DNA of 64,000 bases from Cephalotus follicularis (Eukaryota > Streptophyta > Magnoliopsida > Oxalidales > Cephalotaceae). Every line of letters starts with the position of its first letter. The stretch's first letter is position 1. Shown here one piece after another: positions 12,131 through 22,912 of the stretch. The stretch lies in contig BDDD01000312.1 of NCBI GenBank assembly GCA_001972305.1, forward strand, positions 241,900 to 305,899, given 5' to 3'. Below the pieces are notes generated by a model, which saw nothing but the letters and a program-made list of their open reading frames with translations, made no database searches and was not told where the DNA came from. A program made the translations under genes and the position numbers.

Positions 12131-12490
12131 TTACAATGTTTTTTTTATTCGTATGAGGTGATAGAGGAGCTTGAAGCCCAGACGCCCCACACATATGTGG
12201 GAAAAGTAACCATTGAGCTATTCAGTGGTTAAATTACAGTGATTTCAGGTATTACTTTTTTATATTTGCGATTTCTAATTTCTTACGATATTCAGAGTTA
12301 TTATGCTAGCACCACAAAGTTAGATTTTAATGTTCGTCAAGCAATTCCATTATTTGACCCGATATTATGATTAAGAGTTTAAGGCTACTTTTACGCAATG
12401 TTTTGATCGAGAGATTTGTCTTAAAAAATAAATGAAATATGAAATTATCTTCCAACGCAATACAACTTTTTACACTTCTTTTGATATAAT
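12131..12490. other. Intergenic DNA
   Basis: No gene or recognisable repeat is seen. The last five bases (12486-12490, ATAAT) are the left target-site duplication of the copia element that follows. Confidence 0.5.
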
Positions 12491-12885
12491 TGTTGGAATT
12501 TTTGTGCTTCCTCGTTCACACACAAATTGATTCGAGCAAAAATATACACAAACATAATAAGAAAAATCACAAATAAGAACACACAAATTTACATGGTTCA
12601 CTCCAAAATTGACATACGTCCACAAATAATCAATTCAAGGAGATCTTCTATTCTTTATCAGTCAAGAATTAAATCACCACCATAATTTTCTCACATTCAG
12701 TTTTATGTCCCAGGTACTGTCTGTTTTACAATCACCTTAACAACTAGCCTACCACCAAGTTTTCAATCACACATAAAAAGACATATATATAGGGAAACAT
12801 GAACCCTAAACAACAATGACTTACTTTACATGTAATGGTCCAACTCGACCTAATTACGTAAAAGCCTACAAGACAAAACCCAATA
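12491..12885 (-). repeat. 3' LTR of the deleted copia element
   Basis: Begins TGTTGGAATTT on the plus strand and ends near ACCCAATA. The matching end of the other LTR is ACCCAACA, so the terminal CA appears mutated to TA. Shared blocks include 'atcagtcaagaattaaatca' and 'accttaacaac'. Confidence 0.88.
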
Positions 12886-12889
12886 ATCT

Positions 12890-13476
12890 TCACCTTGGCT
12901 TGAATTCTAAAAGCCATCGTGAAGCATCACTGGTTGTCTTCAATTCGACAAACAACTTTATGTCTCGGTATATCTGCCATGCCTCCAACATAGTCCACAC
13001 CCCCATCTGGGGTGTACACGACCTTGCCTAGGGTGTCCCACATGTCTCAGTATCGTGTGGTGGATATGGCTCCACCTTTCTCTTCCAATCAAAGCGATCA
13101 ATGTCACCCTCAAGATCAGAAGCAAATGTCACACGTTTCTTCCTCGATCTATATCCGACCTCTAGATGAACCATCTCCTATCATCGTCCCTCAACTGTAG
13201 CACTCCTATGTGATCTAAATGAACATTTACCTATTTGAACAGTCCCTACAAGTCTGTATAGTTTTCCAATCATATTCCCTTGCAGCTTTACCAATGCTCC
13301 TTTGGTGAGTCAGTGATCCTTATGGCTCCACTTTCAATAGTATACTTGCACCCTCTCGAATACAAAGTACCCAATGAAATCAAATTCTTCCTTAGATCTA
13401 ACACATGTTAAACATCAGTCAAAGTCCTCACATCCCCATCAAATATGCAAATTCGTACCAATCCAATTCCATCAAC
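12890..13476 (-). pseudogene. Copia protease and pre-integrase fragment
   Basis: Minus-strand translation gives the copia segment between protease and integrase. It reads IGLVRICIFDGDVRTLTDV next to the TRIM, then LDLRKNLISLGTLYSRGCKY, then KGALVKLQG and LYRLVGTVQIGKCS. In intact elements this follows the protease active site and leads into the gag_pre-integrase domain. Several stops and frame changes interrupt it. The polymerase region that should follow is missing before the left LTR. Confidence 0.75.
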
Positions 13477-13856
13477 TGTTATATATGAATCCCACATCAA
13501 AAAGATTAAGCGAGTTTGTTCAATATATATACTTGAGAGATATGTCCTCCTTATAAGCATGCTTTTAAGAATGAAGATATCAACATGATATCAGAGTTAG
13601 GTAAGTCCACTATCATTCTCACTCACCAAGCACATTAGGACATGTCCAGGACAAGTTGCATAGAAGCCTCTGAGCCAATTTGGGATAAGTTTTGTAATAA
13701 TCTCTGAGCCCACTTTTCATAAATTCACGTTGCACATAAGGGCAGGTGTTAAGATGTGAATCCCACATCGAAAAGATTAAGTGGGCTTTTTCAATATATA
13801 TACTTGATAGATAGTTCATCCTTACAAACATGTTTTTAGGGATGAAGATCTTAACA
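13477..13856 (+). mobile_element. TRIM (terminal-repeat retrotransposon in miniature) nested in copia
   Basis: Direct terminal repeats of 109 and 110 bp (13477-13585 and 13747-13856) share 'gaatcccacatc', 'aaaagattaag' and 'ttcaatatatatacttga', and have TGTTA...AACA ends. Immediately after the left repeat comes TGATATCAGAG, close to the plant TGGTATCAGAGC primer-binding site. Immediately before the right repeat is a purine tract (AAGGGCAGG). The 380-bp size and absence of coding DNA define a TRIM. Target duplication is imperfect: flanking minus-strand 5-mers are GTTAC and GTTGA. It splits the gag/protease reading region of the host copia. Confidence 0.85.
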
Positions 13857-15190
13857 GTAACCATACACTCTACATTAATTGTCATCTTGATCGTATCACT
13901 ATCGTAAGTCTAATATGTATTGAACTGAGAAGTGTATGATCCTCATTCTTAATCTCCACTTCCAAAGATGCAAGTTCTATCAGAATCTTATGATCCTCAT
14001 TCTTAATCTCCACTTCCAAAGATGCAAGTTCTATTAGAATCTTATTGAACTCATTCAAATTCGCCTCAAAACTCGATCCCTATTCTAATTGAAGGCCATA
14101 TAATTTTTTCTTCAAGAATAATTCCTGTTCTGCTAAGACTTGGAATTGTATATGCTTTCTAATTTCTCCCAGACATCTAATGGATCTGTTTAACCAATAA
14201 CCTTTCGTAATATATTATCTGTAAGATAAAACTGAATGCTATTACATATCAAATCCCTCATATCCTGTCATGCCTTATTAGTTAATTTTTCTGGCTTCTC
14301 TGTCTTCTCCTTGAGAGCTTTAATCAGTCATTCTCGTGTCAAAATACTCGTCACCCGTTGTTGTCACAATGTGAAGTCATTATGGACATTGGAGAGTATC
14401 ATGAGGAAACTCAAACTCTTCTCTGCCATCTGATATGCTCCACCTCTTCCCTCAGTCCCTGTCATCTGCTCCAACTATCCTAATCAACCTCAATTCAACT
14501 ATCGAATTGAGCTTGATCATCCAAACCGAGCCAAAACCGTACTAACCAGCAAAAACCACAAAATATGAGTCCAATCTCACTAATCTGACCCATTCACTGC
14601 ATTTGGAATGTTAAAAAATCTTTAGATCGATCCCTGAATCACCCGATTTGATGATAACCCTATATGTCGCTATCAAAATTCTAAACAATCACAATTTGAT
14701 ATCCCGGGGAACGAACATGTTGGATCTCTCTAATTGCATTCCTTTGTTAAGAGTAGCATGTCTAGTATTCCTTGTGAAATTTAGACTAACTCTATACTAT
14801 CGTTTGCGAGACTTCACTCAACCGATTATCGTTAGGAATAAATTATTTCCATCTCGGGTCTATCCGCTTTGAAAAAGCTATTCCCAATGCTTCGGAATAT
14901 GACTCTTCACATGTGATGCTACTAAAATCATCGTTCAAAAAATGTTTTTTCTTTTTTCCCTGTGCTGCAACAAACTCTTACTCTCACTGGCTGGCGCGTG
15001 CGGCGCGTTCGACCAACTTCGGTAACTTCTAACGGCGAGACCTGCGACGTTGGAAAGCTTGGCGGAATTGGTTGCTCTGGTGGTTGTGGTGTCTTCTGAA
15101 GTGGCATGTATCGCTGAGATCGAAATATCAAAGAGCTGGATCTCTTTACGACTCATGCTCCCTTCTTTGGCTACCACTGACGACATGGTG
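13857..15190 (-). pseudogene. Copia gag remnant
   Basis: The minus strand from 15186 begins MSSVVAKEGSMSRKEIQL just downstream of the primer-binding site, a plausible gag start. Further on it has the UBN2-type gag core, with ILRKVIG and DPLDVWEKLESIYNSKS near 14,210-14,130. Stops and frameshifts are frequent. A 54-bp tandem duplication occurs at about 13,935-14,046, with the block 'ctccacttccaaagatgcaa' repeated. The original function was capsid/nucleocapsid assembly. Confidence 0.7.
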
Positions 15191-15412
15191 GCATCAGAAG
15201 AACGACCAGCATTTCCTGATCACAACGATGCCTTTAGACTCCAATGAGGACCTCTGGCCGATGATGAATAAGGGTGGACAACATTACTGACGTTAACTGC
15301 TAGGTGGGTGATGCCAGCGTCGTGTCTCTGTGTCGTTTTCTTTTCGTGTCTTTCTTCTATCTATCCTCTACGATCTCATGTATTGATCAATGAACCATGC
15401 TCTAATACCATT

Positions 15413-15788
15413 TGTTGAGAATCTCATGTTTCATCGTTCATGCATGAATCGATCAGAACAAAAATACATACGAACTTAATGAAAAAAACCAAGAACAAGA
15501 ATACATCGATTTACGTGATTCGGTTCAAATTAACTTACGTCCACGAATAATCAACCTAGGGAGATTTTTTATTTTTTATCAGTCAAGAATTAAATCATCA
15601 CCATAATTCTCTCATACTAAACTCTTATAACCTAACCATTGTCTGTATCATAGCCACCTTAACAACAAACCAATCACCAGGTTTTCAGTAACACATATAA
15701 AGACATTTATAGAAAGAAATCTGAAACCAACCACAATTTCTTAGTTTACCTGTAATGGACCCATCTCACAAAGTCTAATAACCCAACA
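15413..15788 (-). repeat. 5' LTR of the deleted copia element
   Basis: 376 bp, TGTTGAGAATC...AACCCAACA on the plus strand. On the minus strand it runs TGTTGGGTT...TCTCAACA and is followed at once by the primer-binding site. Confidence 0.9.
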
Positions 15789-15793
15789 ATAAT

Positions 15794-16618
15794 CATCCCA
15801 CATACACTAACATAATTTTGAATATATTATATTATATTTTATTATTTCCTTCTCCATCACATTTCCCTTATCTTTTTTTTATATACTTTCTTCTCCTTCT
15901 TCTAAAGTTTATACATAATTAACCCCAAAATATTATTTATTCATGCAATTAACTTCAGAATTTTTATAAAATTCTACGATTTAGATGAGATGTTATATGA
16001 CTTTTTTTTTTACATAGGTGATACTTGCTTTATATATTTAATACTTCTTTTTCCCCTAAACTTGGTTTTGAGGTTGATAGAAAATCTTATCATTATATTC
16101 GAAACTCGAAGGCCAAAATCACAATGCAAAAAATACACATATTATCACGATTTATAATTCCTAAGAAGTAATAACTATAAAACTCTCATCTCCAATTCTC
16201 TTAATATGAGGTTTGAAATATTAGGCATATGGGGAGTAGTATTGCCACGACCAAAAGTTTCATCCACAATTTTACACTAAATTAAACTTTAAATCAAGGC
16301 TATGAACTTTTTTTCCTAAATGATAACGGAACAACTAGCAAAATCATGTTTAATCATTGGGCCGAAATAGTAAGTGCAAGCCTTTAATAAAAAAACCCAG
16401 TATAGCCCAAAAAATTCCCTACAGCCACATGTTAAGCCCAACCGCCCTGACTTTTAAATACGCCTAAGACTCGACCGTTGACATCCCTTTTCGCGTCACA
16501 ACTGACAACGGTCCTTCCTGTAGTATTTTTAAATTTCCTCTAAAGTACTAAGCTATTGATCTTTGATAGTTATTCTTTTTTTTTTTTTTAATTTCTTCTA
16601 ATATAATATATTCAAAAA
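15794..16618. other. Intergenic region and promoter of the coiled-coil gene
   Basis: AT-rich and without coding signals. The last 60 bases before the ATG at 16619 are pyrimidine-rich (a 13-base T run, then TTTCTTC), as in many plant 5' leaders. No TATA box could be assigned with confidence. Confidence 0.4.
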
Positions 16619-18654
16619 ATGGGTGTAAAAAGAATGGGTACAAAAACTCCTAAAGCATGCCGAGATCGTGAAAATTGGGACGCAGTGTTCAATGGTTTAG
16701 TGAAGATGCTGGAAACGCAACAAGAACAGCTCAAAACCCTAGTTAAACAGAGGGAAATCATCCAAGATCGCATCAAGGAGCAACACGAACGATTTGAATC
16801 GGATATTCGTTTATACGAAGATCGTATCTCTCAGGTTCTTTTTTTTTTCCTTAAAAGACGAGTTTTTTAGGGATTTTGAAATTTCAAATTAGGGATTTTG
16901 AATTTTTGGGGGTTTTGATAGGTAATGTGTTTTTTTTGGGGTGATTGATTGTGTAGATGAAAAGCGAATTGGAAGCGCAAAAGATGACTTGCGTGCTTGA
17001 GGCCGCGAAATCTGATTTGATTGTAAGCATGAGGCTCAGAGAGTCTTATATTAGTAAACTGAAATTAGGTCAGATTTTCTTCTTTTTGTTAGTTATTTGT
17101 TCGTTGTAGTTTAAGATTTAGGTTTCTGTTGAAATTATTGTGACTTTCATTTTTTTCCTGGTGAAGATACTATTTTTAAAAAAAATTATTTTAGTTTTTT
17201 CGTTTGAGTGATTACATCAGTAATTGAAGGCGGAAATAACTTATCTTTAAACCTACTTTATTGTTGAAGTAAAGAAGAATTATAATGCATGAAATCAAGA
17301 ATCTCCATATGGTGATCTTTTTACAATAGTGGGGAGTAGGGAGGAGGATGCTCACTAAAACAAAATAAAATCGATGCACATGCACACACACAAATATACA
17401 TATAATAAATTGGCTCTTTGTGTTTATGTTGGAACAGTGTTGTACTGTTTTTCACTACTATGCTGGGCTGAAACTATTGAATTTTGATGCGGGTTAGGTG
17501 ACGAGGAATGTACTTGTATATGGGTTTGAGGTTCTTGTTTATGTATGATTTTGACTGGCCATTCTCTTGTTCTTGTGTCACTTTTCCCCCTTTTAATTGC
17601 AGAGTGCACCGATGATGAGTTAATTGATCTCAAACTCTTGTGTGACATCATTTCTCAAAACCCACAAGTATGCTGTCTTTTATTTGTTGAAACATTTTTT
17701 TTATGGTTTTTCCACTTTGAATATTCTTGTGAGTTTCAGTATTTTGCATGTTATTTCTCAGGCAGACTCAATAGAAACTGATAATGGAAAGAAAGTAGGC
17801 GGAGACAATAATTTAAAGTCTTCAAGTTCTGAGAAGTTGGCAGGCGAAGTAAGAAGGTTAAAACGTGAATGTAAGAAGCTTGTTTCGGAAAAAGGATCTG
17901 AGGTATCTGCACTCTTGGCAGAGAAAAAATTTATATGGAATCAGTACAGGGTTTTGGAAGACAACCTCACTGATAAATTAAAGAGTAAACAAGCTGAAGT
18001 TGAAGTAGCAAATGAGAAGATTGCAACACTTCTTGCCAGTATAGAGAAGCTGCAGTCGTCAAACAATGAGAAGGATGAGGCGATTGTGAGATTAACAGCT
18101 AAAGTCAGTAAGATGGAGGCTGATGCAAATAAGTGGGGCGAAGAAATTTCCAGGCTCTCTCGGGAATTAGAACTGTTAAGAAAGTCTAGAAGTGCTTCCG
18201 TTACACCTTTGCTTAATCGTTGCAGGGAAAGAGCCCGAAGTTCTAATTTGGGAGGCATATACAGTGGTAGCGATAGAAGTAATGTTGTTGTGAAGAAAGA
18301 ATCTTCTATGGTACAAGTCTCTGATCCCTTGAAGGTATTTCTTAACTGAAATACTGCATAAACTTGTCAATGTTATATTGTCTCACCTTGCACTAATAAA
18401 GGGTGCGGTGTAAGACTCATGTCTGATTTTGAAACCCAAAATCTGAAGTTTCGTATCTTCTTTATAACCAGTGTAGCTCATACTATGTTTAAGATCTATA
18501 AGCTTATCATTTTATTATATTTTTGGTTGATCAGGGAAGTAGAACGTTAAAGAGAAAAGTAGTTGATAATAACACCATTCTAGAGACTCCAACACTGTTC
18601 TCGTCTGCCTTTAAAGTTCCCAAAGTGAAGGATTCATCGTTACGTGTAAGATGA
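16619..18654 (+). CDS. Coiled-coil protein of unknown function
   Basis: Five exons with GT-AG introns and matching phases: 16619-16834, 16957-17068, 17603-17667, 17762-18334 and 18535-18654 (1086 nt, 361 aa). I do not recognise a named family. Residues about 30-110 and 150-265 are rich in E, K, Q and L with heptad-like spacing (for example MLETQQEQLKTLVKQRE and EKLAGEVRRLKRECKKLVSE), so long coiled coils are likely. The C-terminal part is basic and Ser-rich, with a short KRK stretch that could be a nuclear signal. The last codon triplet before the stop, CGT GTA AGA TGA, also contains a GTAAG donor. The gene may therefore splice at 18645 to an exon at 19329-19514, which is in phase and would add 61 residues. 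The exon core is clear; the exact C-terminus is not. Confidence 0.75.
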
Positions 18655-19971
18655 CCCTTTCCACACCATGTTCCTCCCTTTTAAGTTTAAATAGGCCAGC
18701 TATTATTAAATTTATTTGTTTATTTAGCATTGGTATTGGCCTTTCTTTTTTTGTCTTTTCCTGTATTCCTAGAGCTAGTAGTTCTGTAATTTAACATTTT
18801 TGCTGGAAGGTTGTATTTTTATGCTCCCTTTTGGCATCTGTAAATCATGTCTCTGAAACTAAATTATTAGAAGACTTCTTCTGGATTACATGCACCTCTT
18901 TCACTGTCAGTTTCAGGGGTTATTCTGTTGTGTTATTGGAGTGTTCTTTGCTCTTGAACTATGGTTTGGCTTCACTCTTTTATGCTTCTTTGGGGTTTAT
19001 GTTTAGTGAGGTTACGGTACGGGCTAAACTGCAAGAACATTCTCTGATAGAAGAGTGGATTCGGGGACTTAGACATGTTGTTCTTACAATCATTCCGAAC
19101 TAAGGATTCCATTCTAGTTAGGAGGAAAGGAAAAAGAAGAAAATGGAATCTAGGGACTCTGCCTGACCTCAATGGGAATTCATGAGAACTGTAATCTGAC
19201 AGTTAGATAACTCTATCAAGTATCATGTGGTTCTGGTTTTTCACTTGAATTGTCAATAATTATCATTATATTTTGCTAACCATGGAAGTAAGATTTGTAA
19301 CAAAAAAAAGAAACTTGATCATTGGTAGCTAGCAAGATCGCCAAAAAGCTATCTCCAGGAGGGTGTTGGGTCCAAGTCAGTTAAAGAGTTGCAAACTTAC
19401 AGCAACATTCTATATGAGCATTGGATTCCAATTTTCTTACAGCATAGTATTTTTATTTTTTTAATTATTAGTTGGCTATGGGAGAGTGATAGTTATCATC
19501 CTCTAAGTTACTAGATCCTTGGACTTTCTACTTAAACAATGTAGAGATCACTTTTGGTTACAAGCTCATGATTTCCTCACGATGAGAATCTACATGTATG
19601 CCCCTTCTTTCTCATCCTGCTGAAAAATGTCCTTTTTTTTTTTTTTTAAAAGCTTGGGAATGGAATCATTTTTATTTTTTGGTTGCATAATGGAAGACAA
19701 CCAGGAAATATTCCTTATTAAAAAAACAAGAATATGCGATGTTCCTTATCAGCAACCTTAATAGAAAGTATTCATTTTCATCAGTCCATCATAACTAGTA
19801 ACTCATACCAACAACCTAAATGTAAAATAACAAGAAAACTTTGAGACTAAACTCATAACAAGCTGATTATTAGTTCATAGATCATAAAACAGCGGCTACC
19901 TTAATAATACCCAAAAACCCAAAAAAGAAAAGAAAGTCTTTTTCTTCTATTTTATATCATCCTTGCAAAAA
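18655..19971. other. Intergenic region, possibly with a last exon of the coiled-coil gene
   Basis: No independent gene is supported. A candidate 3' exon for the preceding gene lies at 19329-19514 (acceptor GGTAG, open in the required phase to a TAG). Downstream are A/T runs and the 3' flank of the convergent membrane-protein gene. Confidence 0.4.
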
Positions 19972-20310
19972 CTATCCCCAAAGATTTGAGCCCCACCAAC
20001 TGTGAAACTTAGACTGGTAAAAGAGCATCACCAGATTCACCATGGCCAGCAACAGCAAGGGCCAATTAATGCCCTTGAATTTACCAAGGATTGCCGTATT
20101 TCTTCTTCTGTTGCCGCCAACCACAAAACAAGGCAACTTGCCTTGTAACAGCACAGCAAAGAGCAAAAGCAAAGGTACTAACAGATAACAAAAATTGAGC
20201 ATGATCGAGTATCGTTGCGTCCATGACCTGTATTTCACATAAGCTAAAAGCGAAACGAGAGTAAGCGTGATGCCAGTGATGACACACAAGGGCTGAGGAG
20301 GGAGTGACAT
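19972..20310 (-). CDS. Small three-span membrane protein, unknown function
   Basis: Single-exon frame on the minus strand, 112 aa from the ATG at 20310. Hydrophobic segments at residues about 8-25 (LCVITGITLTLVSLLAYV), 37-55 and 83-99 predict three membrane spans joined by basic loops (KYRSWTQR, GGNRRRN). An in-frame ATG at 20382 was rejected because it lies upstream of the TATA element at about 20366-20374 and would fall in the promoter. The chosen ATG follows a short leader containing AAACCCTAG. I do not recognise the family. The reading frame, hydrophobicity pattern and promoter layout make it a credible gene, but there is no functional clue. Confidence 0.65.
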   Translation of the reverse strand: MSLPPQPLCVITGITLTLVSLLAYVKYRSWTQRYSIMLNFCYLLVPLLLLFAVLLQGKLPCFVVGGNRRRNTAILGKFKGINWPLLLLAMVNLVMLFYQSKFHSWWGSNLWG

Positions 20311-20324
20311 GGAGGCTAGGGTTT

Positions 20325-20376
20325 GCTGTGTCCAACTTTGCTTCCATGCAGGTCCCCTTCTTTCCCTTATAAATAA
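20325..20376 (-). promoter_or_regulatory. Core promoter and telo-box-like leader of the small membrane-protein gene
   Basis: On the minus strand GGCTTATTTATAAGG (TATA-like, about 20366-20380) is followed 30-40 bases later by GCAAACCCTAGCC and then the ATG. AAACCCTA is the plant telo-box, common near the start sites of growth- and translation-related genes. Function is inferred from position only. Confidence 0.5.
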
Positions 20377-20382
20377 GCCCAT

Positions 20383-21399
20383 ATATGATATACCCCTTGA
20401 TACGTCAATCTTCCCCGATATAAGTCAGAGTTTTCCTCTGATATGTATGGCAAAAAATAGATTTTTCTCAATAAATCCCAGTTTCTCTCTGGAGGTTGAT
20501 GGGGTTTATATGGGTGCAAGTGATAATAAATAAAGTTTTCTGTTTATGTACCAACAAAAAGTTCTTTGGGATTGCTTTGGCGATTCTCTAGTGTACCTGC
20601 CCATATGGCCATCTGCTTGCATTGATATCAAAATATTTGTTACTCGTGACTTGTGTTTTGTGAAAGATTCTATAGAATAAGTGGAATTAAAAGATTTTTG
20701 TACGCATAACACGTGGTACAATGAGTATACCTAAGAATTTCTCTAACTTATACAACACAATATTGCTCTTGTGAATATGCTCAAAATTGTGTCATATGGA
20801 CGCTTTAGAAACTATTGTATTATAGAGGAGAACAAGTTCTCACTTCTATTCAAAGCATAATGGACGGTATAGACCAGCAGTGGAGAGGCTTGTCCGATAA
20901 GAAAAAAGGGCCACCCGAAACCATAGAATAGCATAAATCCTAGTTTTTATAAATGTAAGTGTTGATTCTACCATCATGAACCTAATAGTTGAATTATCAA
21001 TGAGTCTTATATATCATATACTCTTATTAGTTATAGAGAAAGAAATTAAATATACGTAGTCATATGAGTTAAACGTACTGTAATGGAGTATGAAATTTTT
21101 CTACAACAAATATACAATGTGATTGAATAAAAAAAGGAAGAGAGAAATTAATTTACAATTGTGTAAGAGAACAACTAAAGAAAGTTGAGTTTAGTATTTG
21201 TGATGAAAACTTGCATAACTTTACATTGAAAAAGTCTACGGCTTATAAAGCTTTATAAGAGTGAATACAAGAAAAAGTCAATCTCCTATCATAAAAAAGA
21301 TATGATACTAAAATAAACTGAAGTTAAGGAAAAAAATATAAATTGCTGCTATAATCTTTGATTTTACAATCTTTAAAATGGCTATCAACTTAACTAAAG
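20383..21399. other. Intergenic DNA, lower part probably old copia LTR
   Basis: No gene is seen. From about 21,060 to 21,399 the minus strand follows the RNase H tail of a copia remnant and contains a TATA-like run (TATAAAGCTTTATAAG near 21,240). It may be that element's 3' LTR, but no second copy was matched. Confidence 0.35.
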
Positions 21400-21730
21400 G
21401 AATAATAATCTGTTAACAGTGATCAAGGCTTGAATTATGACGTGGTAATTCCTCTTCTGCTGTAGAATTTGATACAGGAAATCTTGGTTCTTCAATACTC
21501 TCTCTCAAACTGAGCTGTGTTAAATAACACAAGATCTTCTCAAAGAAGTAAAAACATCACGAGGTAAAGGCTTGGTTATCAGCTACTTGTTAATTTGAAG
21601 GAATATATTTAGTTGTAATTGAGCCAAGAGCAACCTTCTCTTTGACAAAATGGTAATCAATTAGCTCTATATGTTTGCTTCTAGCTTGAAACACCAGATT
21701 CATAGTCATATGTAGCGCACTGATATTGTC
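21400..21730 (-). pseudogene. Older copia remnant: end of RNase H (left piece)
   Basis: Minus-strand translation gives the C-terminal RNase H block, with QARSKHIELIDYHFVKEKVA then GSITTKYIPSN and VADNQAF. It continues, across the younger insertion at 21736-26668, from the piece at 26669-27415. The breakpoint carries the TCTAA duplication (21731-21735 and 26669-26673). It is degenerate. Confidence 0.85.
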
Positions 21731-21735
21731 TCTAA

Positions 21736-22077
21736 TGTTGATTATTGATTTTAGATCCTAATGGGCCGGTTGGCTCGTATTTTGTGTTGAGTGGGCTGCC
21801 CGCAGAGCGGGCCTTTGATGGGGTTCGGGGCAGCACCCCGACCCGAATTTTAGAAGAGGTATTTATATGCTTGTAAAACACCCTATTAAGGTTAATTAAG
21901 AATTGAGTGTTAGACGGCTGCACATATTGTGAGGGTGCCGTAGAGAGCTTGTACTCCTTCTCAATTCGTTTTTCATAGTGGATTTCTTGTACTGCTGCCG
22001 TAGTTTTTTTCCCGAAAGGGTTTTTCACATAAATCGTGTGTTGTCCCTTATTTTGTTTCGCACCTTATTTTCTTACA
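21736..22077 (+). repeat. 5' LTR of the full-length copia
   Basis: 342 bp, TG...CA ends. Contains a GC-rich inverted block (GCCCGCAGAGCGGGC) and a TATA-like TATTTATATGC at about 21,861-21,871, the likely U3 promoter. Confidence 0.93.
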
Positions 22078-22105
22078 AGTGGTATCAGAGAAAGGTTTCG
22101 GAAAT

Positions 22106-22912
22106 ATGGTTTCTGCGAAGTTTGATTTTGAGCCGTTCGATGGGAAGAACAACTTCAGTCTCTGGCAAAGCACCGTGTACGATCTGTTGATCCAGGACGG
22201 TTTGCACAAAGCCCTCGAAGATATTCGTCCGGAGGGTATGTCGTTCAGCGACTGGAAGGATTTGCAGTTGAAAGCTTGCAGCACGATTCGTCTCAGTCTG
22301 GCACCCGATGTGAAATATCACGTGTTGAAGATTAGCACGCCTTCTGAGATGTGGAAGAAACTTGAGGGGATCTACATGTCGCAGTCTTTGACGAATCGAC
22401 TGCATCTGAAAAAGCAGTTGTATCAATTGCGAATGATGGAGGGTTCAGATATTCGAAGCCATCTGAACGAGTTCCAGAAAATCACCACCCAATTGTCGAG
22501 TATTGCGGTACAAATGAATGACGAAGATTTGGCTCTTATTCTTTTGGCGTCACTGCCAAAGTCCTACGAATCGCTTGTGACGACTCTTCTAGTAGGGAAG
22601 CAGACCCTGAAGGTGGTTGAGGTAACCACGGCATTGCTAGAAGTGTCCGATTTAAGCCATTCACAGGCTGGTTCGAGTGGTGAAGGATTGGCTGTAGCAA
22701 GCAGTTCCAGAAATGGGAAGAAAGAGCAGAGGTTAAGAGGAAGGAGCAAGTCGCGAGGGGGAAAAAATAAGGGCAAGGATCGATCCCAGTCTCGGTCCAG
22801 AAAACAGGCCCCTGCAGATTTACAGTGTTATTACTGTAAGGAAAAGGGCCACTATAAAAATCAGTGCCCTCAGCTTACCGCAGATTTGAAGGAATTACAG
22901 ATTCGCAGATAG
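22106..22912 (+). pseudogene. Copia gag (268 aa to premature stop)
   Basis: Starts MVSAKFDFEPFDGKNNFSLW 26 bases after the primer-binding site. It has the UBN2 gag core (WKKLEGIYMSQSLTNRLHLK, residues about 92-111) and a CCHC zinc knuckle, CYYCKEKGHYKNQC, near residue 245. This is the nucleocapsid protein that packages element RNA. A TAG at 22910-22912 ends the frame, where related elements read on into protease in one polyprotein. The sequence after the stop continues in the same frame (ANVVTRNSDSSDGEIL), so a single substitution broke it. Confidence 0.92.

Larger units (their letters stand above)
12491..15788 (-). mobile_element. Internally deleted Ty1/copia LTR retrotransposon, TSD ATAAT
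   Basis: Direct LTRs lie at 12491-12885 and 15413-15788. The element is flanked by a perfect ATAAT (12486-12490 and 15789-15793). Orientation is minus: just inside the right LTR the minus strand reads ATGGTATCAGAGC, the usual copia primer-binding site. Just inside the left LTR lies a purine-rich tract (CCAAGGTGAAGAT). The interior (12886-15412) keeps only gag and protease-like sequence. Integrase, reverse transcriptase and RNase H are absent, so the copy is not autonomous. A TRIM (13477-13856) is inserted within it. The two LTRs are clearly diverged, indicating an old insertion. Confidence 0.92.

Noticed and set aside
12816-13200. Forward frames next to the left copia LTR
   Set aside because: Antisense shadows of the copia protease fragment and LTR.
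20311-20382. N-terminal extension of the small membrane protein
   Set aside because: The upstream ATG lies upstream of the TATA-like element and would not be transcribed from that promoter.
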